This document shows, piece by piece, positions 1 through 7,936 of a stretch of DNA of 64,000 nucleotides. The notes under the pieces were generated by a model. That model was given only the letters and a program-made list of their open reading frames with translations. It was not told the DNA's origin and ran no database searches. A program made the position numbers and the translations under genes. Every line of letters begins with the position of its first letter. The stretch's first letter is position 1. This stretch comes from Pseudovibrio brasiliensis (lineage in GTDB: Bacteria; Pseudomonadota; Alphaproteobacteria; Rhizobiales; Stappiaceae). The stretch is from the NCBI RefSeq assembly GCF_018282095.1, contig NZ_CP074126.1:2056501-2120500 (forward strand), written 5' to 3'.

Positions 1-489
1 CATCATGCCCATGGAAGCTGCGTAAGGGCGAAGCTGATCGATTTCCTCGTCGTTCAGCGTACCTGCATTCACGTGGGGCAGGAGGGTTGTCTCCTGCAAC
101 ACCATCTCGCAGGTGTCTGCCAGATAGCTGACCATGGAGCCGTAACCCAGCTGTGCCAGAGCAGCTTTCGCCTGTTCGTAGCGCAGCTCAGGCTTCTCAC
201 CCAGGCTGAAGAGGAGTTCTTTGCAGCCGGTCTCTTCACCCTGACGTGCCGTCCGCATCACCTGCTCAGGTGTCATGATGTTAGCTTCAGGCGAGCTGGG
301 GTGTTTGACAAATGTGCAATACGTACATGTATCTCGGCACATGTTTGTCAATGGTACAAAAACTTTACGGGAGTAGGTGACAGTATCGCCCCAATACTGG
401 CGCTTTACTGTAACAGCCTGTTGCATCAGATCCCGAAGATCTGAGCCTCGCACTTCCCCCAGGTGTCGCGCTTGGTCAGCAGTCAGCAT
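1..489 (-). CDS. cofG: CofG/FbiC-type radical SAM enzyme (F420 chromophore synthesis), N-terminal part
   Basis: The reading frame starts at ATG 489 behind the purine-rich site GAGAGGT and stays open to the left window edge, giving 163 N-terminal residues. It holds the radical-SAM cluster motif CRDTCTYC (CX3CX2C) inside VFVPLTNMCRDTCTYCTF, then a GCKELLFSLGEKPE stretch and a GYGSMVSYL..LLPHVNAG..SMGMM stretch. These match the CofG half of FbiC, which with CofH joins a tyrosine-derived radical to a diaminouracil to make the deazaflavin Fo, precursor of coenzyme F420. The C-terminal part lies outside, so I cannot tell a single CofG from a CofG-CofH fusion. F420 genes are known in some proteobacteria but are not universal. 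Family call is firm; the pathway in this host is inferred. Confidence 0.85.
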   Translation of the reverse strand, partial: MLTADQARHLGEVRGSDLRDLMQQAVTVKRQYWGDTVTYSRKVFVPLTNMCRDTCTYCTFVKHPSSPEANIMTPEQVMRTARQGEETGCKELLFSLGEKPELRYEQAKAALAQLGYGSMVSYLADTCEMVLQETTLLPHVNAGTLNDEEIDQLRPYAASMGMM

Positions 490-895
490 AATTTTTTACC
501 TCTCGGTCAAAAAAATATCTGCAACTATCAGTTAGTCAAGCGTGAAATATCTCTTGGGTAGAATAATTATGCTGCAATGCAAATAAAGCAAGCACAATAA
601 AAGGCGTATTTGAGCAAAGAAAAGCTTTATTTTGCAACGCATTCTGTAAAGTTGCTCTGCAATATTTATGAAGTTTAAGCTCATTTGCGCAAAAGTTTAG
701 CAGTACATGCAAAAATATGCGCCTTTCCAGATTGCTATTTTCTTTTGTAAGCAAATGAGGTGGTTTTGATTCCGATGGATCGGATATTTTCATCAAAAAA
801 CCTTAGGAACCTGTGGAGTTTTCTTGTCTGCAACACGCTTATTCTCTGGATTCTGCAGGGCTTCTAAGTGTTTTACCTATTGGAATATCAGGAGA

Positions 896-939
896 ATTTT
901 TGAAGTTGGCTGGTGAAATTGATCCATTTTTGAAGGTGG
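896..939. repeat. Direct repeat pair ATTTTTGAAGKTGG, 30 bp apart
   Basis: ATTTTTGAAGTTGG at 896-909 recurs as ATTTTTGAAGGTGG at 926-939, 13 of 14 bases identical, with starts exactly 30 bp apart (about three helical turns). That phasing is typical of tandem sites for a dimeric regulator. No regulator gene is adjacent, so the role is open. Confidence 0.4.
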
Positions 940-1105
940 GTTGACAGATAATTGACTGTTTGGTCCAATTTACCCCAAGTTTTGGGAGGGGAATATCCAA
1001 GATTTAAGCTGAGTTAAGCTGTTGCTAGAGCGAAAGATCTCTGCAAACTACATCTATCTGTTCCAAATGGGAAAAATAACCCTGCGGGAAATCTAGAAGA
1101 TTGAA

Positions 1106-1169
1106 TTTTTGACATAATTTGCCTGCAACCTGTCTTTACGCGGTTGTAGACCGTCAGGCATGTCAAAAA
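1106..1169. promoter_or_regulatory. Large imperfect dyad (possible structured leader or operator)
   Basis: TTTTTGACAT (1106-1115) is perfectly inverted as ATGTCAAAAA (1160-1169). Inside it GCCTG (1121-1125) pairs with CAGGC (1155-1159), leaving a five-base bulge, and CAACC (1126-1130) can pair with GGTTG (1142-1146). The stacked arms could form a long bulged hairpin in RNA or bind a protein in DNA. It sits about 160 bp upstream of the amidohydrolase start. There is no U-run after the stem on the plus strand, so it is not a standard terminator in that direction. Confidence 0.4.
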
Positions 1170-1226
1170 AGAGATAGAGCTTGAATCCTGCGAATATCCT
1201 CATCGGTTTTATCAGTTTTATGCTCC

Positions 1227-1300
1227 CTCGGGAGATTAAATAACGACAGCTAACCCGTTGTATTTCAGAAGAAGATTTCTCGGGAAAGTTAAATAAAACG
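1227..1300. repeat. Direct repeat pair in the promoter region of the hydantoinase operon
   Basis: CTCGGGAGATTAAATAACG (1227-1245) recurs as CTCGGGA-AAGTTAAATAA-AACG (1279-1300). Both copies share a CTCGGGA core followed by TTAAATAA. The second ends 29 bp before the start codon at 1330. The position suggests operator sites for control of the operon; no cognate regulator is visible in the window. Confidence 0.4.
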
Positions 1301-1329
1301 GCGTTGAAAAGACGTTATCGGAGAGACCT

Positions 1330-2601
1330 ATGAGTAAACTTGGCTCAAATCATCGTATTAATGGTGACAGACTGTGGCGTAGCCTGATGGATATGGCTCA
1401 GATCGGACCCGGCGTCCGTGGTGGCAACAACAGACAAACGCTGACAGATGAAGATGCCGAGGGCCGTAAGCTTTTCACCAGCTGGTGTGAAGCCGAAGGC
1501 ATGACAATGCACGTCGACACAATGGGCAACATGTTCGCCCGCCTTGAAGGGGAAGACCCAAGTCTCGATCCGATTATGATTGGCTCTCACCTGGATACGC
1601 AGCCAACTGGCGGCAAGTATGATGGTGTGCTTGGTGTCCTTGCAGGTCTGGAAGTGATCCGCTCTATCCGTGAGCGTGGCATCAAAACCAAACGTCCAAT
1701 CGAAGTGGTCAACTGGACCAATGAAGAGGGCACCCGCTTTGCCCCGGCTATGCTTGCTTCCGGCGTGTTTGCAGGCATGCATACCCAGGATTGGGCTTAT
1801 GATCGTGAAGATGCGGAAGGCAAGAAGTTCGGTGACGAACTCAAGCGCATTGGCTACGTCGGTGAGGAGCCTGTCGGTCAGCGCAAGCTGCATGCCATGT
1901 TTGAGCTTCACATCGAGCAGGGGCCAATCCTCGAAATTGAGGAAAAAGACATCGGTGTTGTCACCCATGGTCAGGGTCTCTGGTGGCTGCAGGTCACGCT
2001 CAGCGGCAAAGACAGCCATACCGGCTCAACCCCAATGCCAATGCGCAAAAACGCAGGTCTTGGCATGGCGCGCATTACTGAGCTGGTGCACCAGATCGCC
2101 ATGGAAAACCAGCCGGAAGCTGTAGGCGCCATTGGTCATTGCGATGTCTATCCAAACAGCCGTAACGTGATCCCCGGTAAAACCGTCTTCACCATCGATT
2201 TCCGTTCCCCACATCAGGATGTTCTGGATGGAATGAAAGCCAAGCTGGAAGCGGAAGCACCAAAAATCGCAGAAGAACTTGGTCTTGGCATAGAGATTGA
2301 AGCTGTTGGTCACTTTGATCCGGTCACCTTCGATGAAGGCTGTGTCTCCGCCGTACGCAATGCAGCAGAACGCCTGAGCTATTCTCACCGCAACATCATC
2401 TCCGGTGCAGGCCACGATGCCTGCTGGATCAACCGTGTTGCGCCTACAGCCATGATCATGTGTCCATGCGTGGATGGTCTGAGCCACAACGAAGACGAAG
2501 AAATTTCAAGAGAGTGGGCAACTGCAGGTGCCGACGTGCTGTTCCATGCAGTGCTTGAGTATGCCGAGATCGAGCAGGATACCACAGAGCCAGCCGAATA
2601 A
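1330..2601 (+). CDS. M20-family Zn amidohydrolase (N-carbamoyl-amino-acid hydrolase / beta-ureidopropionase type)
   Basis: A 423-residue cytosolic hydrolase of the HyuC/PydC/AllC branch of peptidase family M20, which cleaves N-carbamoyl groups to release ammonia and CO2. Visible metal-site residues are H87 (IGSHLDTQ), D98 (KYDGVLG), E132/E133 (NWTNEEGTRF), H194 (ELHIEQG) and a C-terminal His in LSHNEDEE; the dimerisation domain is inserted in the middle as usual. Length is normal. The start at 1330 follows GGAGAG. The dihydropyrimidinase gene begins 31 bp downstream, so ring opening and decarbamoylation are encoded together. Sequence alone does not separate beta-ureidopropionase from L-carbamoylase; the neighbour and the NCS1 permease favour dihydropyrimidine or hydantoin breakdown over allantoate. 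Confidence 0.88.
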   Translation: MSKLGSNHRINGDRLWRSLMDMAQIGPGVRGGNNRQTLTDEDAEGRKLFTSWCEAEGMTMHVDTMGNMFARLEGEDPSLDPIMIGSHLDTQPTGGKYDGVLGVLAGLEVIRSIRERGIKTKRPIEVVNWTNEEGTRFAPAMLASGVFAGMHTQDWAYDREDAEGKKFGDELKRIGYVGEEPVGQRKLHAMFELHIEQGPILEIEEKDIGVVTHGQGLWWLQVTLSGKDSHTGSTPMPMRKNAGLGMARITELVHQIAMENQPEAVGAIGHCDVYPNSRNVIPGKTVFTIDFRSPHQDVLDGMKAKLEAEAPKIAEELGLGIEIEAVGHFDPVTFDEGCVSAVRNAAERLSYSHRNIISGAGHDACWINRVAPTAMIMCPCVDGLSHNEDEEISREWATAGADVLFHAVLEYAEIEQDTTEPAE

Positions 2602-2632
2602 CCCTTAGATCTGAAAGAGTTGAGAGACCAAA

Positions 2633-4087
2633 ATGTCTACAGTGATTAAAGGCGGCACAATTGTAACTGCCGATAGAACCTACAAATCCGACGTCCTTGT
2701 GGATGGTGGCAAGATCATCGAAATCGGTGAGAACCTCTCCGGTGACGAAACGCTGGATGCCTCTGGCTGTTACGTCATGCCGGGCGGCATTGACCCGCAC
2801 GTGCATCTGGAAATGCCGTTTATGGGGACGCATTCCGCAGACAACTTCGAGATCGGCACAAGAGCAGGCCTTGCAGGCGGCACCACCATGGTGGTGGATT
2901 TCTGTCTGCCATCTCCTGGCCAATCCATGATGGAAGCACTTGCCATCTGGCAGCAAAAATCTGGCGCAGCATGTTCTGACTATTCCTACCACATGGCTGT
3001 GACCTGGTGGGGTGAGCAGGTCTTCAATGAAATGCAGGAAGTGGTTGATCGCGGTATCAACACCTTCAAGCACTTCATGGCCTACAAAGGCGCTCTGATG
3101 GTGGATGACGACGAAATGTTTGCCTCCTTCCAGCGCTGTGCTGCCCTGGGTGCAATGCCGCTTGTGCATGCTGAGAATGGTGATGTGGTCGCCACCATGC
3201 AGCAGAAACTGCTGGCGGAAGGCAACAACGGACCAGAAGCGCACTCATACTCCCGTCCGCCTGAAGTGGAAGGCGAGGCAGCCAACCGCGCTATTATGAT
3301 CGCGGATATGGCAGGTGTGCCGCTCTACATCGTGCATACCAGCTGTGAGCAGGCCCATGAAGCCATTCGCCGTGCCCGCCAAAAAGGCATGCGCGTCTAT
3401 GGTGAGCCGCTCATCCAGCACCTGACACTGGATGACAGTGAATACTCCAACCCAAGCTGGGATCATGCCGCACAGCGCGTCATGTCTCCTCCATTCCGCA
3501 GCAAACAGCATCAGGACAGCCTCTGGGCTGGCTTGCAGTCTGGTTCCTTGCAGGTGGTGGCAACGGACCACTGTGCCTTCACAATGGAGCAGAAACGGTT
3601 CGGTGTCGGCGACTTCACTAAAATCCCGAATGGTACAGGCGGTTTGGAAGACCGCATGCCAATGCTCTGGTCAACCGGTGTGCGCACAGGCCGGCTGACC
3701 ATGAATGAGTTCGTAGCTGTCACTTCCACCAATATCGCCAAGATCCTGAATATGTATCCTAAAAAGGGTGCAATTTTGGAAGGGGCGGACGCAGACATTG
3801 TTGTCTGGGATCCGAACCGCTCAAAAACAATCACTGCAGCCAACCAGCAGTCCTGCGTTGAATACAATGTGTTCGAAGGCAGGGAAGTGGTCGGTCTGCC
3901 ACGCTTCACACTCACCCGCGGCAAAGTCGCGATTGAGGAAAGCACGGTCAAGACTGAACCTGGTCACGGTGAGTTCGTTGGTCGCGAGCCAAATGCTCCG
4001 GTCGGCGCAGCTCTGTCAAAGTGGAAAGAAATCACAGCGCCGCGCAAAGTTGAGCGTCGGCCAGAATTGATGCCAGCAGGCGTATAA
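2633..4087 (+). CDS. hydA: Dihydropyrimidinase / D-hydantoinase
   Basis: A 484-residue cyclic amidohydrolase that opens 5,6-dihydrouracil, dihydrothymine or 5-substituted hydantoins to N-carbamoyl acids. The binuclear metal site is complete: H56 and H58 (DPHVHLE), the lysine to be carbamylated K146 (TFKHFMAYKG) with catalytic Y151, H179 (LVHAENG), H235 (IVHTSCEQ) and D312 (ATDHCAF). Length is typical. Its product is the substrate of the preceding gene, and the permease follows 212 bp later. I saw no dihydropyrimidine dehydrogenase (PreA/PreT) in the window, so either the first reductive step is encoded elsewhere or the natural substrate arrives already reduced or as a hydantoin. Confidence 0.93.
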   Translation: MSTVIKGGTIVTADRTYKSDVLVDGGKIIEIGENLSGDETLDASGCYVMPGGIDPHVHLEMPFMGTHSADNFEIGTRAGLAGGTTMVVDFCLPSPGQSMMEALAIWQQKSGAACSDYSYHMAVTWWGEQVFNEMQEVVDRGINTFKHFMAYKGALMVDDDEMFASFQRCAALGAMPLVHAENGDVVATMQQKLLAEGNNGPEAHSYSRPPEVEGEAANRAIMIADMAGVPLYIVHTSCEQAHEAIRRARQKGMRVYGEPLIQHLTLDDSEYSNPSWDHAAQRVMSPPFRSKQHQDSLWAGLQSGSLQVVATDHCAFTMEQKRFGVGDFTKIPNGTGGLEDRMPMLWSTGVRTGRLTMNEFVAVTSTNIAKILNMYPKKGAILEGADADIVVWDPNRSKTITAANQQSCVEYNVFEGREVVGLPRFTLTRGKVAIEESTVKTEPGHGEFVGREPNAPVGAALSKWKEITAPRKVERRPELMPAGV

Positions 4088-4212
4088 GCCTGACCACAGA
4101 GCGAACGGCGTATCTCCGAAAAGAGGGCACTGGCTTTCGGAACCAGATGCGCCGGGAAGCAAAAATTTAGAGCATGTCGCGGAGCTGCAAAGCATTGCGA
4201 TATGCCATCAGG

Positions 4213-4222
4213 CCCACGTGGG
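4213..4222. promoter_or_regulatory. CCCACGTGGG palindrome upstream of the permease gene
   Basis: A perfect 10-bp palindrome with a CACGTG core lies 78 bp before the NCS1 permease start, in the only gap of any size inside the operon (4088-4299). It may mark an internal operator or promoter. Nothing else is recognisable in that gap except a GGGGG Shine-Dalgarno run before ATG 4300. Confidence 0.3.
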
Positions 4223-4299
4223 GTACGCGGGCTGGTCATTAATCGCAGCGGTATTTTTAGAGGGGATCTGCTGCTTTTAAGCTGAGGGGGTAAAACTCA

Positions 4300-5799
4300 A
4301 TGTCGGATTCAACTCTAGGCTCAACCGGGAATGTAGTACCGGACGAGTTTGGTATTATCCATCAGGAACTTGTCGGAATTGATGCTGATCTTTACAACGA
4401 AGATCAGTTGCCAACCGCACCTGTTGCACGCACATGGAACTGGGTTTCCATTTCCGCGCTCTGGGTCGGTATGGTGGTCTGTATTCCAACCTACTTGCTC
4501 GCGTCCTATCTGATTGGCGCTGGTATGAGCTGGGATCAGGCGGTCATGACAATCCTGCTCGCCAACGCAATCGTTCTTATTCCAATGGTTCTGATTGGCC
4601 ATGCAGGCACCAAGTACGGTATTCCGTTCCCGGTCCTGCTGCGCTCGTCCTTCGGTCCAGCTGGCGCGAAATTTCCAGCGGTTGCCCGTGGTATCGTGGC
4701 ATGTGGCTGGTTTGGTATTCAGACATGGGTCGGCGGTTCCGCGATCTACGTGATCCTGAACACGCTCATGGGTGGGGGTCTTGCAGGTGATCCGCTGCCA
4801 ATCCTCGGCATCAACGCAGGCCAGTTTGCCTGCTTCATGGCGTTCTGGGCACTGCACCTGTACTTCATCAAAAACGGCACAGAATCCATCCGCTGGCTGG
4901 AAACCTATGCAGCACCATTCCTGCTCGCAATGGGTCTGGCTCTGCTGGCATGGGCCTACGTCAACGCAGGTGGTTTCGGCGCAATGCTCTCCACTCCGAG
5001 CCAGTTTGCTGAAGGTCAGCCGAAGGAAGGCCAGTTCTGGTCCGTCTTCTGGCCAAGCCTGACAGGCATGGTCGGCTTCTGGGCAACACTTGCTCTGAAC
5101 ATTCCTGACTTTACGCGTTATGCGAAGAGCCAGAAAGACCAGTTCATGGGACAGGCTATCGGCCTTCCAATCCCAATGGCACTGTTCGCGTTCATCGCGT
5201 CTGCTGTGACGTCCGCAACCGTGGTGATCTTCGGGGAAGCCATCTGGGATCCAATCGCGCTGGCTGAGAAAATGGGCGGCATGAGCATTATCATCGCTCT
5301 GTTTGCGCTCATCGTTGCAACGCTGACAACTAACCTGGCAGCAAACGTTGTCGCTCCGGCGCACGGGTTCTCCAACCTGGCACCAAAAGCCATAAACCTG
5401 CGCATGGGTGGCTACATCACCGCAGCGATCGGTTTGGTGATGTTTCCATGGATCCTCGTGAACCACATCATCGGCTGGCTGATTGCCTACTCAGCACTGC
5501 TGGGTCCAATTGCAGGCGTGATGCTGGCAGACTACTACCTGCTGCGCAAAACCAAGCTCAACGTGGAAGACCTATTCAAGCACAACGGCATCTATGCTGG
5601 TTCCAACGGCTGGAATTGGGCAGGTGTGCTGGCACTGGTCATCGGTATCCTGCCAAACCTTCCAGGCTTCCTGGCAGGCGTAGGTCTCACTGGTCCGGCA
5701 TCTCCACTGTTCGCAACCATCTACACATATGCATGGTTCGTCGGCCTGTTTGTGGCTGGCATCGCTTATCTTGCTCTGGCAAAAATCCTGAACAAGTAA
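4300..5799 (+). CDS. NCS1-family nucleobase/hydantoin permease
   Basis: A 499-residue polytopic inner-membrane protein of the nucleobase:cation symporter-1 family (cytosine, uracil, allantoin and hydantoin transporters such as Mhp1 and PucI). About 12 hydrophobic segments are visible, beginning near residue 48 (WVSISALWVGMVVCIPTYLL) after a soluble N-terminus. Family hallmarks include PFPVLLRSSFGPAGAKFPAVARG near residue 105, WFGIQTWVGG and the NIPDFTRYAKS stretch. Its place behind the amidohydrolase and dihydropyrimidinase genes suggests it imports their substrate, a pyrimidine, dihydropyrimidine or hydantoin; the exact ligand cannot be read from sequence. Confidence 0.9.
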   Translation: MSDSTLGSTGNVVPDEFGIIHQELVGIDADLYNEDQLPTAPVARTWNWVSISALWVGMVVCIPTYLLASYLIGAGMSWDQAVMTILLANAIVLIPMVLIGHAGTKYGIPFPVLLRSSFGPAGAKFPAVARGIVACGWFGIQTWVGGSAIYVILNTLMGGGLAGDPLPILGINAGQFACFMAFWALHLYFIKNGTESIRWLETYAAPFLLAMGLALLAWAYVNAGGFGAMLSTPSQFAEGQPKEGQFWSVFWPSLTGMVGFWATLALNIPDFTRYAKSQKDQFMGQAIGLPIPMALFAFIASAVTSATVVIFGEAIWDPIALAEKMGGMSIIIALFALIVATLTTNLAANVVAPAHGFSNLAPKAINLRMGGYITAAIGLVMFPWILVNHIIGWLIAYSALLGPIAGVMLADYYLLRKTKLNVEDLFKHNGIYAGSNGWNWAGVLALVIGILPNLPGFLAGVGLTGPASPLFATIYTYAWFVGLFVAGIAYLALAKILNK

Positions 5800-5825
5800 C
5801 AGCGAACTAAGCCAAATAACGAGAA

Positions 5826-5863
5826 GAGGAGGCGGCGTATCAAGCGCCGCTTCCTCCTGTTTT
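5826..5863 (+). terminator. GC-rich hairpin after the permease gene
   Basis: AGGAGGCGGCG (5827-5837) pairs with CGCCGCTTCCTCCT (5845-5858) apart from a two-base bulge, followed by GTTTT. It lies between the permease stop and the DUF1330 gene only 14 bases further on, so it may be a partial terminator that lowers expression of the last gene. Confidence 0.55.
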
Positions 5864-5876
5864 AAAGGAAGAGAAA

Positions 5877-6164
5877 ATGCCAAAAGCCTATTGGGTCGCT
5901 CACGTCACAGTCACAGATCCTGAGCCATACAAGCTCTACGCAGACGGAGCCTCTGCCGCTTTCAAAAAGTACAACGCCAACGTTCTGGCGCGCGGCGGCA
6001 AGTTTGAGGATCTGGAAGGCACCAACCATTCCCGCAACGTGGTGATTGAGTTTGCCGACATGGAAACTGCCATGGCTTGCTACAACAGCGAAGAGTATCA
6101 GGCAGCCAAAAAGCACCGTGAGAATGCAGGCATTGCCAACATCATCATTGTAGAAGGCGCATAA
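5877..6164 (+). CDS. DUF1330 family protein
   Basis: A 95-residue protein starting MPKAYWVAHVTVTDPEPYKLYADG, with the DUF1330 signature: ferredoxin-like dimeric alpha/beta barrel fold, RGGKFEDLEG and a conserved FAD-Mxx-A-xx-CYxSxEYQ-A segment (DMETAMACYNSEEYQAAKKHR). No catalytic function is established for the family. Start 5877 follows AAAGGAAGAGAAA. It closes the hydantoinase operon and is bounded by hairpins on both sides. A role in the same catabolic route is only inferred from position. Confidence 0.85.
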   Translation: MPKAYWVAHVTVTDPEPYKLYADGASAAFKKYNANVLARGGKFEDLEGTNHSRNVVIEFADMETAMACYNSEEYQAAKKHRENAGIANIIIVEGA

Positions 6165-6193
6165 TGCCCACCTACATCAAATGAAACGAAAAA

Positions 6194-6223
6194 AGCCGCA
6201 GCGATCAAACTGCGGCTCTTTTT
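6194..6223. terminator. Bidirectional rho-independent terminator
   Basis: AGCCGCAG (6194-6201) pairs perfectly with CTGCGGCT (6210-6217) around an 8-base loop, with CTTTTT after it and AAAAA before it. It can end the rightward DUF1330 transcript and the leftward fadD transcript, whose stop codon is 20 bases away. Confidence 0.85.
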
Positions 6224-6242
6224 ATGTCGTGTGACAGGAAAC

Positions 6243-7877
6243 TTACTTCTCTCGCAACTCCCGACGCAAGATCTTGCCCACGGTGGATTTCGGCAGCTCT
6301 TCCAGAAACTCCACGTGTTTCGGCACTTTGTAAGCCGCCATCGCTTTGTGGCAGTAGTCCTGCACTGCCTCTGGCGTAACTTCTTCGCTGTTGCGCACCA
6401 CAAAGGCCTTCACAGCCTCACCTGTCCGCTCATCGGATGTTCCTGCAACGGCCACTTCAACCACGCCTGCGATCTCGGCAATCACTGCCTCAACCTCAGC
6501 CGGATAAACGTTAAAGCCGGACACAAGCACCATGTCCTTCTTGCGGTCCACGATCTTGAAGTTGTTGCGCTGGTCCATGATCGCAATGTCACCGGTGCGG
6601 AAGAACCCGTCCGGGGTCATCACAGTAGCTGTTGCCTCCGGCTTGCGCCAGTATCCCTGCATGATCTGCGGACCGCGTGCACAAAGCTCACCCGGTTGGC
6701 CAAGCGGAACTTCATTGTCCTCCGCATCCAGCAGCTTGATCTCCGTCATCGGCATGGATTGACCAACAGTCTCGGTAAACTCGGTGCTGTCAAAAGGGTT
6801 CACAGAAAGGATCGGCGACGTCTCACTCAGGCCGTAGCCCTCAATGATGTGATGACCGGTCACCTGTTTCCACTTATCCGAAATTGCACGCTGAATGGCG
6901 GAACCACCACCCATGGCGAACTTGTAGTTGCTGAAGTCCAGCTCATCAAAGCCCGGTGTATGCAAAAGACCGTTGAAGAGCGTGTTCACTCCGGTGATCA
7001 CGCTGAATTTCCAGTTCTGCAGTTCTCCCACAAACCCCGGCATGTCACGCGGGTTGGTGATCAGAACGTTCTGAGAGCCTAGCCAGTAAAACGACAGGCA
7101 GTTCACCATCAACGCGAAGATATGATAGAGCGGCAGCGCCGTAATCACGATCTCTTCGCCCGCCCGCATAAAACCATCGGTCGCGGCATCAAACTGTGCA
7201 ATGTTAGCCACCAGATTGCCATGGCTCAGCGCGGCACCCTTGGAAAGGCCAGTCGTGCCGCCTGTATACTGCAGGTAAATCAGATCGCTTGGATTGATCT
7301 GCGGTGGCGTAAACTCCAGCTGCTCGCCTTTCGCAAGAACGTCTTTGACCGTCAAACGATCCGCAAACATCTCATGCACAGGCGGTGAGGGCATATCCAC
7401 CCTGGTGGCATCCCCCACATTCGCGATCACCACATTCTTAACCGGCGTATCAGCAACCACTTCTGCCAGAGTTGGGCTGGAACCGGAGAAAATGAAGATT
7501 GTGTCGGTGTCTGCATCATTCAGCTGATGCTTCAACTCACGCGGAGTGTAGAGAGGATTGACGTTCACCTGCACCAGTCCGGCGCGCAATATGCCGAACA
7601 TGATAACCGGAAACGCCAGAATATTCGGCAGCATAATGGCGACTCGGTCGCCTTTTTTCAGGCCCAGCTCATTCTGCAAATAGGCAGCAACTGCGCGTGA
7701 CTTCTCATCAACATCTTTAAATGTAAGTGACTGACCAAAGTTGGTGAAGGCTACATTATCTGCGAAGCGGTCATTTGCCTCCTCAAATATTTCCACGACA
7801 GATCTGTAGCCGTTCACGTTAATTGGCTTGGTAAATACAGTAGGTGTCCACGCCGGAGCACTAAGTGTATCAGTCAT
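6243..7877 (-). CDS. fadD: Long-chain acyl-CoA ligase (FadD family)
   Basis: A 544-residue adenylate-forming enzyme that activates carboxylic (fatty) acids with ATP and CoA. The ATP/AMP motif YTGGTTGLSKGA lies near residue 205, GYGLSETSP near 350, a TGD motif and the hinge DRKKDM near 430, and the catalytic lysine in STVGKILRRELR at the C-terminus. I chose ATG 7877 because GGGAGG sits directly upstream; an in-frame TTG at 7889 lies inside that site. A TetR gene precedes it by 59 bp in the same direction with a dyad between them. Chain length preference is unknown; short or aromatic acids are possible. Confidence 0.88.
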   Translation of the reverse strand: MTDTLSAPAWTPTVFTKPINVNGYRSVVEIFEEANDRFADNVAFTNFGQSLTFKDVDEKSRAVAAYLQNELGLKKGDRVAIMLPNILAFPVIMFGILRAGLVQVNVNPLYTPRELKHQLNDADTDTIFIFSGSSPTLAEVVADTPVKNVVIANVGDATRVDMPSPPVHEMFADRLTVKDVLAKGEQLEFTPPQINPSDLIYLQYTGGTTGLSKGAALSHGNLVANIAQFDAATDGFMRAGEEIVITALPLYHIFALMVNCLSFYWLGSQNVLITNPRDMPGFVGELQNWKFSVITGVNTLFNGLLHTPGFDELDFSNYKFAMGGGSAIQRAISDKWKQVTGHHIIEGYGLSETSPILSVNPFDSTEFTETVGQSMPMTEIKLLDAEDNEVPLGQPGELCARGPQIMQGYWRKPEATATVMTPDGFFRTGDIAIMDQRNNFKIVDRKKDMVLVSGFNVYPAEVEAVIAEIAGVVEVAVAGTSDERTGEAVKAFVVRNSEEVTPEAVQDYCHKAMAAYKVPKHVEFLEELPKSTVGKILRRELREK

Positions 7878-7899
7878 AATTCCTCCCAAAATTAAAACT

Positions 7900-7923
7900 T
7901 ATACGCGTATATTAGAATATTCT
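7900..7923. promoter_or_regulatory. Two palindromes between tetR and fadD, candidate TetR operator
   Basis: The perfect palindromes TATACGCGTATA (7900-7911) and AGAATATTCT (7914-7923) lie back to back in the 59-bp gap upstream of fadD. Palindromes of this size are typical TetR-family sites. The position suits control of fadD by the TetR protein encoded next door. Confidence 0.55.
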
Positions 7924-7936
7924 TTCAGCTTACGCT

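Larger units (their letters stand above)
490..1329. other. Intergenic region of 840 bp, AT-rich, with repeats and a dyad
   Basis: This gap separates the leftward cofG gene from the rightward amidohydrolase operon. I see no convincing gene. An 86-codon frame on the minus strand (536-796) is AT-rich, low in complexity and resembles no family I know. The region contains a direct repeat pair (896-939), a long imperfect dyad (1106-1169) and a second repeat pair close to the operon start (1227-1300), listed separately. It probably carries the promoters of both flanking genes. Confidence 0.6.

Noticed and set aside
73-444. Plus-strand frame of 123 codons
   Set aside because: It lies antisense to the cofG-like frame, which has a clear radical-SAM motif and a ribosome-binding site.
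536-796. Minus-strand frame of 86 codons
   Set aside because: AT-rich, weak start site, no recognisable family; treated as part of the gap.
4321-5466. Long antisense frame (381 codons) opposite the NCS1 permease
   Set aside because: Product rich in Cys, His and Asp, as expected from reading a membrane-protein gene backwards; no start site or family.
6231-7082. Plus-strand frame (283 codons) inside fadD
   Set aside because: Antisense to a well-supported acyl-CoA ligase; His- and Leu-rich shadow.
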